Of a stretch of 64,000 bases of DNA, positions 10,204 to 22,134 are shown piece after piece. Positions within the stretch are counted from its first letter, which is position 1. Every line of letters starts with the position of its first letter. The position numbers were made by a program, and so were the translations under genes. Source of the stretch: Apophysomyces variabilis (lineage: Eukaryota; Mucoromycota; Mucoromycetes; Mucorales; Mucoraceae); assembly GCA_002749535.1 (NCBI GenBank), contig MZZL01000137.1:270345-334344 (forward strand), given 5' to 3'. The notes below the pieces were generated by a model that made no database searches, was not told where the DNA came from, and saw nothing but the letters and a program-made list of their open reading frames with translations.

Positions 10204-13200
10204 TTACGTGCTAGGTGTGTTTATGGAAGGAGTGGAGCCAAACATTTTGCGGTCATTGAATATAGTGCCGAAAGGCGCTGTCGCTGGCGTAATCGTACTT
10301 TTGTTGCCGTCAAAGGCTGAAGGTGGATCCAAAGGTGTTTTTAAAGCAAACTTGTTCTTGGCTACCCGCTGACCAGTGCGTTCTGCTTCCCAATCTTCCC
10401 ATTTTTTCATCAGAAGTCGAGAAGAATCAAATTTGCCTTCAGCATCTCCATGTCCTTTATCTTTCTTTTCACCAGCAACAACACGAGTAGCACCCCAGGA
10501 GAAATCATCAAAATGCCAGAAAGAATATAACGGGAGAACAAAGTTCCAGATTGGTAAGGCGATAATGTACACTAGCAATATATGTTAACAAAGAAAGCCC
10601 ATTCCTATTTTGGAACTTACCACACATCCACAAAATATAGATAATCTTGAATGTGGTGATAGCAATCAGTACAGCTGGTAGACCCAGAATAGCGCAAAGT
10701 AGTGCAAGCGATTGCCATTGAGGGTTATCAGATATACCGGTGTCAATAATAAGGTAAATGGTCATGCAAATAGCGGCTGGTAATACAAGCGTTCCGATCA
10801 GATCAACAAATACCGAAAATTGCATTGATAAGCAGGCAATTCCACAAAGGTCGGATACAAGCACCAATTCCATCAAATTGTGAACCGTCGAATTAATCCA
10901 TCTTCTTCGTTGCGATAACAGCACCTTAAACTCGTCAGGTACAACTGTCTTACACCGTGCTTGGGGAACAAACATCATTTGCCGTTTCGGGAAAGTACGT
11001 AGCATGAGTGTAGTGAGGAAACGATCCTCTCCAAGTAAAAGCAAGTTCTTCGCGTGTAATGTCGTAACGACGTTTTGATTGTATTCCAGAATGATATCAG
11101 GGTTGGCGAGAATAGGGACCCAAGCGCCATTTTTAGGTGACTTGATTCGATACATACTAAAGCAGCCCGGCAAGCAAGTGACAATACCAAAAAGCGACTC
11201 GAAAGCCTTCGCATAATGATGTGAAATATAGTATTCGAACACCTGAATAGCCGTAACCCCTATCTTAACGTGTTAATCCAAGACATAGGTAAGTGTGGTA
11301 AACTCACAAGACGCTCGTTTGTTTGCAATTCTTGTTTCTCCGCACAGACCCATTATAGTGATATCGTTTGCCATTGCTGCCACCATGTATGTTAAAGCAT
11401 CAGGAAGAACTTTAGTGTCGGCGTCAACCTGAATAAACGCGTCAGTTCGGTCCAGCTGTTGCAGTAATCCAGATGTATACCATGAGGACAAGCTCGAATT
11501 TATCGGGTGTCACACCCTTCATCAACCATGTCATTTTCCAGAAGATTTCGTAATCCAGTTCAGACAGTCGATCATTGAATAAGACACGTTGGAAGAAACT
11601 CATCAAAATTAACTGAGATAACACAATCACATCAGCTAACATGCAATAACTATCAGATGTAGTATGCCTACCTGAGAATCTCTCTTTCCTCGATTTCCGG
11701 ATTTTGGTGCATTACCCTCCTCTTCCGTACCTGACTTGACTATAGTGATACAAGGAACCCCCTTGTAATGTCCAGCATACTATAACAATAATAATCATAA
11801 GGGCAAGTTCCCGAAAACGTAGAATACGTACAACTTTAGCCATATTGAGTTGCTTTTCACCGTCTGCAATTGCCAGATAAGATGCAGGTTTGGGATTGTT
11901 CATCGCTGGATCCAGATCCATCATACCAATAACAATATCGGGCGTCGACTTGGATTCACCAGCACCAGTAATCATACCATCAGCAATGACAAAGAAAATC
12001 TAGGAGAGATAATGAGAACTACGTACGAAGAGTGTTAGTATACCTTGTGCTTCTTCGAATAAGTCGTTTCTGCCAAACTGTCCATAGTGCATCGCAGCCC
12101 TTCTTCACCTTCAGAATAACAAGTAACCAGCATTACCGTGTACAGTTCTGTCTGCACAATATCTGATCGCGGTCCACCCAGCTCGATTGCCGAGCTTTGT
12201 TCACTCAGAGGCGTACCTCGGGACGAACCCGAGCCGAGCGAGGTAGAAGAACCGCGTGCAACGTTCATCGGGCCATAGTTATTGTAAGGTCCGGGAACAT
12301 GATTTGCCGGATCGTTGTTTCCTCCTTTGATCGATCGCCATGCCAGCCAGTTAGATCGTCCTCCAGGTTTCACTAATCGGCTAGCGATAAACCATTGAAA
12401 CAGTAGTGCCATTGAATAGCGAACGACAATCATTGTGATAATGACCGAAAGCATCAGTGTCATAATAATCTTGTCTGCAATACATCCACCCGTCTCTGTT
12501 TCCATAATACCGACGGCGTAACGTGCAGTAAGACACGCTCTTGCATCTCTGCCTGCTTGTGAATAAAGCAGAGAATATGACACATCATTGCCCAGGCTAG
12601 CACGAAGAGTCGTATCAACCTTATCCCCAAAATATGCTATATTTGAATTAATATAGCGGGTCAGGTTCAATACTACAGAATCAAGCTTAAATGTAAGTTT
12701 GGTTAACCTCCAACAACTAACATTACCTGAATCACCCAGGACAGCCAACTCAACGTCGGTGTGGCCAAGACCTTGTAATCCTTTAGGCTGAAGATCAGCC
12801 CAGTCAAACCCCAAGGATATGGATGAAGAATAATACGAAGTGAGTTCACGAAGGGGAATACATTGTCCCGTTTTAGTCACTAGAGATCCACCTGCAAATA
12901 AACCGGAAACAATCAAGTTTAAGTTATCAGACTAATATTAGAACGTACCGTACGGGCTGTCAAGACGACAAGGACCTAGCGTGGTGCTGCTTCCTTTGTC
13001 ATACCGTGCACAAGCACCCGTGGTGTCACCGTCGAAAATGGATCCAATTTCCATATTTTCGTAATCATTTGTAAAGTTCAAACCTTGCGTCGCAAAGAAG
13101 TCTTTCATTACATCGAGGGGATAAAGCTTGCCGAAAACACGCACGTCTCTGCGATACACAGGTACCTGACGTCCATCGAGATTGACGGAATAAGGATTGT

Positions 13201-14150
13201 TTTTTTCGTATGCAGGACAAAGAGTTTTGTTGAGACCGTAGGTGACATAGGCAAGAGCTCCACAAAGAATTAAGATAATGTAAACAAGGGTAAGCTGCCC
13301 CGATCCATCGTATTAGTACCTGAGGATAAGCTTATTGCCTTACCTTTTCTCTCCATGCCTGCTGCATCATCGGATTTGGCTTTCTAAGGCAAACACGAAT
13401 GAACCAGTTTGGAATACAGCACGTTGCCAAGAAAGCAGTCCAGGCCCACCAATTGGTCAGAACTTTCGGCTTTTCCTCATCCTCTTCCGGTTTAGTTTGT
13501 TTTTGTTGGGTGGGTGTTTGAACAAGTAATGCTTCTTGTTGTTGATGCATTTTCTGTTGCTGCAGCTGTTGCTGCAGGCGGTTTGACATGGGTTGGTTGG
13601 GAATACGAGGGCGTGACGGATGTTGCATCATGGGATTTCCTCCAACGGGATATCGACCGGCCATGGCTCTTTGTTGTGAAGGAGATCGGATCATACCAGG
13701 GCGTGGTCGTTGTCGCTCAGGTCGTGTTAAAGATCTTGATCGACCTAAGCTTCCTCGACGATAAGGGCCCTGCGGTTGATTGCTGCCTGGTCCGACGTTG
13801 TGTGGGTTATAGGTTACAGGAGGTCGTACTTGTCTTCCACCCGGTCCACTGGCCATCATCATACGTTGCGATTGATGCATGTGTTCTCGTTGCCTGTAGT
13901 CGCTCATTCTCTGACTAGGATGCATAGACGACCGTTGACCTGGTTGCGGTTGCCCACTTTGATGCGGATGTTGCCGATGGGGTGGTGGTCGAGGGCGAGA
14001 CATGCCGTCCATCCCATGGCTACTCGGTGACTGAGAAGGGCGATGCGACCTTTGTTGATAGGATTGTCGAGGTGACTGAGTACCACGGGAATCAGGGGAA
14101 TAACCTCTTAGAGCAGGCGCATAACCTGACGCTCGATTGGGATTCGACAT
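10204..14150 (-). CDS. CHS: Class IV chitin synthase
   Basis: A multi-exon gene encoding a large family-2 glycosyltransferase that makes chitin from UDP-GlcNAc at the plasma membrane. The first ~230 residues are a disordered Pro/Gln/Arg-rich tail. Then come membrane segments ([18 protein letters not shown], followed by QAWREK), a long extracellular cytochrome-b5-like region (near 12500-13150), another helix pair, and the catalytic domain. Visible catalytic motifs are VDADTKV near 11420, GEDRFLTT near 11020, and SQRRRWINS near 10900, the product-binding QRRRW signature. C-terminal helices and a cytoplasmic tail end the protein. No myosin motor is present, which excludes classes V and VII. Clear introns include about 10577-10618 and about 11241-11308. 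The start at 14150 opens the disordered tail. It looks intact. Confidence 0.93.
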
Positions 14151-14471
14151 GGTTTCCAGAGATAATCGACGTCTTGGTTTTGCGGAATATGTTGTTTCAC
14201 TGCTTTCCTAATAGAAACAAGCCGTGGGGGAGATCTCAGGGACACGTAGATCGAAAAACAATGATAAATAAGAAAAGTCACGGAGAGGTAAAGTGAGTGA
14301 AAAAGAAAAAGAAGGAGAAGGAAACTAGGTGGCTGTGAAAAAGGAAAGAAGCGGTTACTATTTTCATAGATGAGAGCGCGCCTTTGTGTGTGCCACAGCC
14401 CCTCGAAATAATTTTGCCACCATTGCTCTTTGTGTAACTTGTTTATTTTTACTTCTTTAACGATACACGGT
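14151..14471. other. Intergenic: chitin synthase upstream region and DNAJC11 3' flank
   Basis: Both neighbours are on the minus strand, so this short gap must hold the chitin synthase promoter. It contains purine-rich GAAAAAGAAGGAGAAGG tracts near 14300. No gene seen. Confidence 0.4.
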
Positions 14472-16975
14472 CTAAAAAATATGCGCTAAACAAGAAAAGG
14501 TACAATAAACATCACGAATCAGCTGAATCTTTTTATACTTACATCGCATCGGACATATCAGGTGCGCATTGTCCTCTACCGTCACTTCATGCAGTCGATG
14601 TTGGAACATATATTGTACTCGCAGCTTCTTACGCTCTCCAAGACATGGATCATAAAATCCGAGAATGTTGGTCTGATGCGCAGATCATTCAGTCCCTTTC
14701 AGCTCCGCATGCGGACTTAATCTTACCTTGGAATGTCCGCCGGGGATTGTCAGTCTCGAGTCATTAACCAGCGTTTGGATCACAACAGTAACATCAATCA
14801 CTCCTTCGGCCTCCTCCTCATCTTCCCCTAAGTTTTCCAAATGACCATACCATGCCTTGACAATAATAAGCCCTAAATATCCGCTTGACATAAACCACCT
14901 GAAACTTCCATTTCCAGATAAGTTATACTAACCATCCTTTTTCTTCTCTTCCTGTCTCCTTTTACGTTCAGCAATTTCACTCATTAAATGTTGAGCATCC
15001 AGTGCTTCCTTTTTACGGGTTGCCAAATATTCAGCATGTTCCTCTCGAAGTTGTTGAATCTTTCTGTATACAAAACTATGTGTCACAAACACACCAGCGG
15101 CGAATAAAAATCAATCACTTACTCTTTGATTTGCCTTCGTCTTCGGGGCTTCAATACCAATTGATCCAGGATGACCATTGCCGATGCTGGCACAACTGCT
15201 CCGAAAAATGCTAGTTTAAGATCAAATTCTGGGGAAAGACTGACGGGTATCGTAATCTTTTGCCCTAACCGAGATGCCCTAAACAAATATTGGTTACAGT
15301 CAGAGTCACTATATCCCTTTCGAATCATACCTAAATTGGACGACTACACCTGACGGGACCCCACAATCTAAAGACATTCCAAACCGTACATGCTCCGATA
15401 CTTTATGGTCGCTACCAATGGAGGCTGTAATACCACCCATAGTTGAAATCGCACCTGAGACACGAATTCGTACTTGGTTCGTGAGTTTGTAAGAATAGTC
15501 AGCAGCAATGTGCGAGGCAATAATCCCCGTCTGCAATTTTGCGCTTAGAATGACTTAACGATCGGTCCTCGTTTACAAACGTACCTGCAACTCCAAACTA
15601 TAGTTCCCCCTTTTCTTAGATCCTGCTAGCCCTAGAGCTACTGATGACTTATCCATCTTACGAGACACATCACCACCCCAAGGACCAAGTGACCACACTC
15701 CAGTTCTGTAAGTGATGTACCCTGATGTTGCAGCAAACAAACGTCTTCCAGCGGTTATCTTTACTACAGGAGGGGCATAAATCGTTCTCGCCTGCATATC
15801 CATATTGATGAAACTAATGACACATGGGTCAGGTCCCCGTCAAGAAACTTCCATTATAGAAATAGCCTTACCTATCAGGGGACATATTGTAGAATGTCTT
15901 GAGTGTACAGATTCGGGGTCTTAACAAGGTCGCACTAATCTGCAACGTATATATACTCGTCAATGACAAATGTTGAAGCAAGTAAGTTACTGACTTCGGC
16001 CGCAAGTTTCGGAGAAACCGTATGACGCACTGTCCCCATGACGTTTCCGCCACCAGTACCGTTACTCGACACCATGGATCCGGAAATGACAGCATGCGTT
16101 TGAGGTCCAAGTTCAGTCTATCTCAAATAAGGATTTGTTACCATTGATTAAGAAAGCACCAAAGCCTACCTGAAATGAATGCCTCATAAACAGTTGTTGC
16201 AGATGTGCGCGCGTTAAGGAACGAAGCGGGCTCCTCTTTTTGGGTTTAGATGGTTCACCAAAAGCTTGGAACACAGGTGGTTCATATGGATCAAACACTT
16301 GTGAGGCGTCCACAGTCAATTGGAACTCGGCACGGGAGCGCACCAGGTTCTCTAATACCTGTTCTCTCTGCAAACGTGCCTTTTTCTCATATTCTGCCCT
16401 TAACTATTACCAGTAAATAATCCATCGCATCATTTTGACGGTGCAATCGTTGCTCACTTCTTCGGTAGATTTAAATCGCTGGCCCACTTCCCAAGTTGCG
16501 TTAAGGCCTTGCTCTCCATAAGTATCGTAAATGGCTCGCTTTGTTGAGTCCATTAAGACTAGATTTCGGCGAATTAAGGGAGCTGATAACAAACACGCAA
16601 GTACTCACCTTCATAAGCTTTTTGTATCACTTGAAATCGCGCTTCCGCCATTTTCCTGTTCTCTTCGGTATTATGCTATTCACAGCTGCGATAAGTTTCA
16701 TACCCTTGGCCTAAGCAATTGTACCTTATCTGGGTGAAAAAAACGGCATAGCTTCTTGTAGGAGTCTTTCAATTCTTCCTCGGTCGCCTATTCATCCTGG
16801 CTTTTAAGCATTTCAAATCATACTAATTCAATCCACGTACTGTTCTCGACACGTTAAGAATCGCATAATAATCCGTCGATTGAGGTGCTAGTTCCTTTTC
16901 TAATGCGGAGAGCTCGTCCTCTTCTAGTTCCTCATCAGACAGCACGTTGCTTTGGGTGTAGTTGTAGGGATCCAT
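14472..16975 (-). CDS. DNAJC11: DNAJC11-like mitochondrial J-domain protein
   Basis: A multi-exon gene. The N-terminal J domain starts at DYYAILNVSRT (near 16870) and includes the HPD tripeptide in CRFFHPDK (near 16730), so it should stimulate Hsp70 ATPase. Next come DSTKRAIYDTYGEQGL and a coiled region (AEYEKKARLQREQVLENL). The C-terminal part matches the DNAJC11 beta-barrel/DUF3395 family: GRRLFAATSGYITYRTGVWS, SGAISTMGG, SLDCGVPSGV, FFGAVVPASAM and YLGLIIVKAWYG. Animal DNAJC11 associates with the mitochondrial MICOS complex and cristae. I chose the Met at 16975 (MDPYNYTQ) over the upstream one at 17068 because conservation starts there. The last exon boundary (stop at 14472) rests on a GTAAGT intron and similarity to the family C-terminus. 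Confidence 0.88.
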
Positions 16976-17493
16976 GAGCCACGTTAGGTTGTGCTCGACC
17001 CAGCAGCGAATCCCATTTTCGTTCAGTCTTTTAGTGACAGTCACAGACCCCTGGACCGCACAGATCAACTTTGCAGCATGACAGCTGTTCTGCTGTCCAG
17101 ATGGGCATATCTTCCTTTAGAACCATGTTCATGCAAAGAATTATGCAGCTGTCAACTAAAGACTAATGTAGAATTCAATCCGTTTAAGAACTCCATTATT
17201 ATAGCAAGTGCTCCTTGATGGAGACTCGAACAGTCCTGCGGCCAGAAATGGCTCCAAGATATAGTAATGGACCCTTATAGCAATGTCTAGCTTGTCAGTT
17301 TCTCGGTCAATTCATCGAAAATTATAAGTTAGTTTTGATATTATTATCAACGCTATAAGGATTTTTCTATGCTTGTAAGCTATTCATTGATGTGTTTATG
17401 TTAGTTATATTACGTCGCTCCCGTCCTTTGCGATACATCATCTAGCATTACTCTCAAAGCTATTTAACTAGATAAGATCAGTAATAACCAGAT
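16976..17493. other. Intergenic between DNAJC11 and USB1
   Basis: About 520 bp, AT-rich from 17320 on. A GTTCGAGTC-containing segment near 17215-17260 (minus strand) resembles a tRNA T-arm, but no acceptor stem or anticodon arm can be folded around it. No gene supported. Confidence 0.4.
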
Positions 17494-18591
17494 TCAAGAA
17501 GTGAGCGGTGCATGAACAATGCGATTGCCCATTTTTATGAAGAGCTTGCTAATTGAATGCCTTGTCTGTCTCAGGTCGTTTTGGTACTCAATGGGAATAT
17601 TGCTCATAGCCTGCTCCATAACCTCTCGCTCAAGCGACCACGCTATACTTGCATGAAATCGTGGTGGCTAAAAAACCAGTACATCAAACTCTTTTACCAG
17701 CTGTATGGCATCTTTACCTCGTAGAACTTTGGTTGATGAAATTGGGCGATTATCTCGTCTACTTCACGCAGGCATGAACACAGCTATTTTTTTGATTAGT
17801 GTTCATACTTGCTGTTTACCGAAATATTTACCTCATTATAGCCATACCCTACTTCAGCAGTTAGGAACGAACGGGTATTGTCTTCATTTGTAAGGACGGA
17901 AACCTGGGCAAAAGAGATCTCAAACCTATGTAGCACCATGCAAATAGGTTATTGAATGTACTATATGCCTAGAGTTACTACCTTAATATTGAACTTAAAC
18001 GTCTGATCAAAGCTGATTTAAAATTCTCTAGTTGATGTTCCTTTAAGAATATGCATTTGCTCAGGCTCACGTGTAAACAATCGTCTTGACTTTTTGTTTG
18101 ATGTATGATAGGATGTATTTCCTGACGGTTACTTCTTTTGGTCTGGACGTGGTCGACTATTCGCTTCATATCGTCTCCTAAAAGAACTAAATCATTGTGA
18201 ATTTCTTAGCTTTATCTATATGATCAACCTTCTGCGTAGACATGTGTAGCCCAACTATCCACTCTGTGGGGATGACTACGAGTACGGCCTTGATGTTTGC
18301 TTTTATCTTCCGTTCTCGGTGCTATATACGAGATATAAGCTTAACGGCTAATACAGCTATAGATTCTTTACTCTCTACGAAGAATGAAGGCAATGGAGGT
18401 AACTTCATGCTGGACGAGATAAATTCAATTTTCTTTCAATCGCGGATCGCCTTTCTGAATTACCGTTTTGAAGTTGACCTTTCGGGTCCCGTAGAATTGC
18501 GTCGCTTTAGGGTATGTGTGTTATTATTTTCCGATGATTCAGACGATCCATCGTCATCAGAACCTGAACTGTACTCGACAAGAGCTTGCAT
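17494..18591 (-). CDS. USB1: USB1/Mpn1-like U6 snRNA 3' exonuclease
   Basis: A short-exon gene. The start MQALVEYSSGSDDDGSSE resembles the family's acidic N-terminus. Next comes LPPLPSFFVE, then HRVDSWATHVY (near 18250). The two catalytic H-x-S motifs of the 2H phosphodiesterase fold are present: CLHVSLSKCIFL near 18060 and RFHASIAWSL near 17650. TNEDNTRSFLTAEV lies between them, and the end is FIKMGNRIVHAPLTS. USB1 trims U6 snRNA 3' ends and leaves a terminal phosphate that stabilises U6 for splicing. Exons are joined by GT-AG introns in frame; the small ones near 18330-18470 are the least certain. Plus-strand frames over the same DNA are shadows. Confidence 0.85.
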
Positions 18592-19148
18592 GTAGTTCTA
18601 TGAGATGTCTGTTGTCGTGTTCGTTCAACAGCCAGTATCCAAAGCCCTTTGAGCGCTCAAATCCAACATTTTCCGTTTCGGACACCAAAGCTGGAAGCCA
18701 CATACTTTTTCTTCAATGGTCTCTGGCTATCTGAAAGTGTACATTTCCCCTACGACGGTCAGAACACAATCTCGGCAAATCGCACTTATTAAGACTAAAA
18801 ATAAGCAGCGGGCCGTTACCCAGAATTGATCCATTTTATTTCTGAGCATACATATGCCAGACAAGACACGCAGTTGTAAAGTATGTAAGGAAGAAATATC
18901 GCTTAAATGCGATTATTGAACGTTTTCTGCATGGCATAAGCTAAAATAGTATGATAGAGATTTAGGAGCATATGTAGCTTTGGACGGATCGTGTGCTAAC
19001 TCGATTTACATATGCAAAATTAAAAGTACACGCCTGATTAAAAATTTTCAAGTAGGAAGCTGTTTCAGATGTACAAAGCTCGATAAACCAACGTTGAGGC
19101 GCACAAAAAGAGCTACAACGTATCACATATATTGACGCGTTGACATGC
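18592..19148. other. Intergenic between USB1 start and MFS transporter end
   Basis: Both flanking genes are on the minus strand, so this holds the USB1 promoter and the transporter 3' flank. Many stops in all frames. Nothing else seen. Confidence 0.4.
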
Positions 19149-20669
19149 CTAACAAGAACGCTGTCTAGATCCGCCTTGAAAGGAAATTAAGATCCAAAGA
19201 AGGAGCAAAATAATCGTCATAACGAAACAAACAAAGGGCATCACGTAGATTCCAAATTTTCCCGCTATTTGGCCGACCAGGAACGGAAATAGTGCGGCGC
19301 CAGCAGCTCCTAGGCTTTATAAATGGACGTTAACCTATGCTAATTTTATATGTCAAGTTACCTTGCTATGAAGCCGATACTGGTTGCGTGCATATGTCTT
19401 GGAAGAATTTTCGATGCAAATGAAATCGTACTAGGAAACATGGGGCCCAGGGCAAAGCCAGACGAAATGAGCACTAGGATATATGTAACAATTAGACATA
19501 GCCATGGCATTTTGCAACTTACAGGCGGAATCAACTGCGATTTGTTTGATCACATAGATTGTAATAGTACATGCTACGGTCACAATTGTCAATATGGTGA
19601 TAATGATTCTCTCTCCGTATCGATGGGCTAGATAGCCCAATAGAATGCGGCCAGCGGCCAAGCCAGCCCAGTAACCAGACTGAACATTCCCCATAGCAGT
19701 AGGATTGCCATGCCTTCCTTCGACAAGAAATGTAAGCCCCCACCCTCCTAGCGTTACTTCCGTGCCAACATAGAAAAGAATATAGGTTGCACACAGAACA
19801 GTGGTGGCATTCAATATTGCGTGCTTCGGTCCTTTTTCGGATATGCGATTTGGACAGTCTGCATCTGCCGACTGATCGTTTCTGGTACCACTAGAAGCAA
19901 TATCGAACGATCTGTAGAGTCCAGCAGTTGTCACAACAAAATTTAAAATAGACGCGCCGGCCAAGAAGATGTACAGAGCTTGAAAAGACATATTGTAAGG
20001 TAGTAATGCTGTACCGACAAGAGGGCTAGTCATAGCTCCAATACCGTACGTTGCTTTAAAGTCAAATAAAAGTTGGGAGTTTTAGTACATTGTCTGATTG
20101 TAGAAAAGGTTACCATGAGCTATGTTAAGTATCATAGTTGCATGAGGGACATTCGCAGCGTAAACATTCATAGCAGCTTCCATCAGAGCTACCCCCGCCC
20201 CTTGGACAACCATAAAGCATGCTGTAAACGGAAAGGGACACTTAAAGGATATAATCACGTACGCGAGTAGAGAGGCGATCATTCCTAAGTATAAAGTTCC
20301 TCGTTGTTTTAACTTGCTGTTGACCAAAATTCCATTGCACGCAGCAGAGGTAACAAATCCACAAGCACTAGCAAGAAAGAGCAGGGAAACTGTCGGATTA
20401 GAAATGTTATAGTAAATCTTGAATTGTGGAAGTACAACTCCCATAGAGCCATCGTTTAGACCGCTAACAAAGCTGATACTCATTATGGCAGCCAGTGGCC
20501 CAACAACCTGCTTCAAATACAGCCAACTGTTCCTCCCTTGATGAGCTTCAAGTGGTACCAGGCCATCTGCTTCGAACCCCTTCTCATTAGCACAGGATAT
20601 AGTCCTATTTGAGAAGTTCCCGAACGTGCTGGAATGGCCATCTAGCTCGTTGTTGTTGACATTCTTCAT
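19149..20669 (-). CDS. MFS transporter, fucose-permease/BSC6-like
   Basis: Three or four exons encode a 12-helix major facilitator protein. After a ~45-residue cytoplasmic tail, the first helices read VGPLAAIMSISFVSGLNDGS, with the family's LNDG motif near 20460. They continue QFKIYYNISNPTVSLLFLAS and GAGVALMEAAMNVYAA. The second half begins ATTVLCATYILFYVGTEVTLGGW and contains GYWAGLAAGRILLGYLAHRYGER, the motif-A-like loop of the C-terminal half, then SSGFALGPMFPS. The layout resembles fungal FucP-type and Bsc6 transporters, probably for sugars or small organics across the plasma membrane. The substrate cannot be inferred. The stop at 19149 ends a short cytoplasmic tail (GGSRQRSC). Confidence 0.85.
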
Positions 20670-20870
20670 TATTAGTTACGATCTGTAGAAGAAGAGAAAA
20701 ATACGTAGGAAGTAATAAACAAGTTAGCCGGATTACACAAAAGTTAGGGTATATGACGCATTCACGTTTTTAGTCAGGTTCCGGTAAGCTTACGGTCTGA
20801 ATAATGGCCCCGAACGTTAAACCGATCAAAATCATTGATCTATCCGCTTTTAATGCATGCTATGAATTCT

Positions 20871-22020
20871 TTAATTCTTCTCGGACAATGCTCGGAACTT
20901 GACGTCTGATGGATCGAGATATATGATATACCTCTGAGGCAAAATGTCTTGATTAGGACGTTTCAAAACTGGAGACCTGATCCCAAATCTAACCCAAAAT
21001 TGAAAATCAGTCATTGCTAGATCCAACTTCAATACTATATTGCAAGCATAGCAAGTATGTTCGCTATTGTCTAGCATGGAGTAGACAATGATAGTTAAGA
21101 TCTATGCGCATTTGAGATATAGTAGATTTGGGAATCTAAAGTTTGATGAAGTTGGCTTGTTAATGCAATGATCCTTGTCAATGTAGCCTATCAAGCATAA
21201 ATCCCTAAGATCAGCACAATAACCCAGTTCAGTCATTGAAGACTTCGTGTAAGTTTGACTTTATGAAGAACTTTCTAATTTATAGAAGTATTAGTAGTAA
21301 TGGAGCAGGATTTCCCTCACACACGCACCTTTCAGATCAATAAAGTAGTTGCAATCTCCTCTAGGGATACAGATTAATTTTATGAAGTTTACATGGAAGT
21401 CTTCGGACAGCGTTCCTTCATACGCCTTTTAATCGGTGAGCTTACGAATTCCAGGTATGCTAGTCAAACAGGGAGCTTTGCCCAATCCGTGCCTCTGATT
21501 CAAGGCCGAACATGCGGGACCAAAAAGTAACTTTATCCCTGTCACGAGCCAAGAGACAAAAGCTCCGAACTTATACAAGTCTGATCCTTCTATAGACGGG
21601 CACAAGCTTCCGCGGTTTTTGAACTTGTTGTATGGAAATTATAGCCTTTCTGACGAATCTAACAGAACTTTTAGTAAGGATCTTCTGCACCCTTTAGAAA
21701 CAAGCATAGGAATATACCGTGCCCACTGAGGAACATTGTGAGAATTTTGGTACGAATGCAAATATTTTCCATGTAGGTGACGTCCAAAGCGATTTTTACA
21801 GGCCTGATAGTCTGCTTTTCTTTGTCTGAATCGAGGCTGTGCAGAATTCATAAGAAGTAATTCCCCGAAAAGATCTACTAATAAAGTAAATGCCCGAAGA
21901 TTTTCAAGCACTATCAAAAATTTGTCAGTTGATGATTGGCCACTGTTATTAAAACTGGTTGAGGACTTTTTGTGTTCAAAAACATAGGATCCCGGAGAAA
22001 TTCCTTTCTGGGTTTACCAT
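20871..22020 (-). pseudogene. Single-frame coding relic of an unrecognised family
   Basis: One minus-strand reading frame can be followed for about 1.1 kb from GISPGSYVFEHKKSSTS (near 22000) to PSDVKFRALSEKN (20871). Open segments include FLIVLENLRAFTLLVDLFGE, FGRHLHGKYLHSY, VPQWARYIP, GAFVSWLVTGIKLLFGPACS, LSEDFHVNFIKLICIPRGD, MTELGYCADLRDLCLIGYID and TDFQFWVRFGIRSP. Only about five stops interrupt them, one of which falls in a likely 54-nt intron with a TACTAATAC branch site near 21290. Keeping frame over this length with so few stops is unlikely by chance. It may be a recently broken gene or a live gene with extra introns. I do not recognise the family. Confidence 0.45.
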
Positions 22021-22134
22021 CTTGGATCGCCTTCTTAATCTGAATTCTTCTCTAGTTATGAATAAATATCAGCGTTCAGCAAAAATCCGGAGCTGTTCCC
22101 TGAAGACGATCTATCCCACATATCAACTAAGACA

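Noticed and set aside
13514..14030. Plus-strand 134- and 84-codon frames over the chitin synthase N-terminus
   Set aside because: They are shadows of the low-complexity Pro/Gln/Arg-rich tail encoded on the minus strand.
17213..17265. tRNA-like T-arm on the minus strand
   Set aside because: No acceptor stem, D-arm or anticodon arm can be placed at the required distances.
18242..18734. Plus-strand frames with a seipin-like look (GGNFML, then AFLNYRF)
   Set aside because: The minus strand gives a far better explanation: USB1 with both H-x-S motifs and a continuous exon chain, so the plus frames are shadows.
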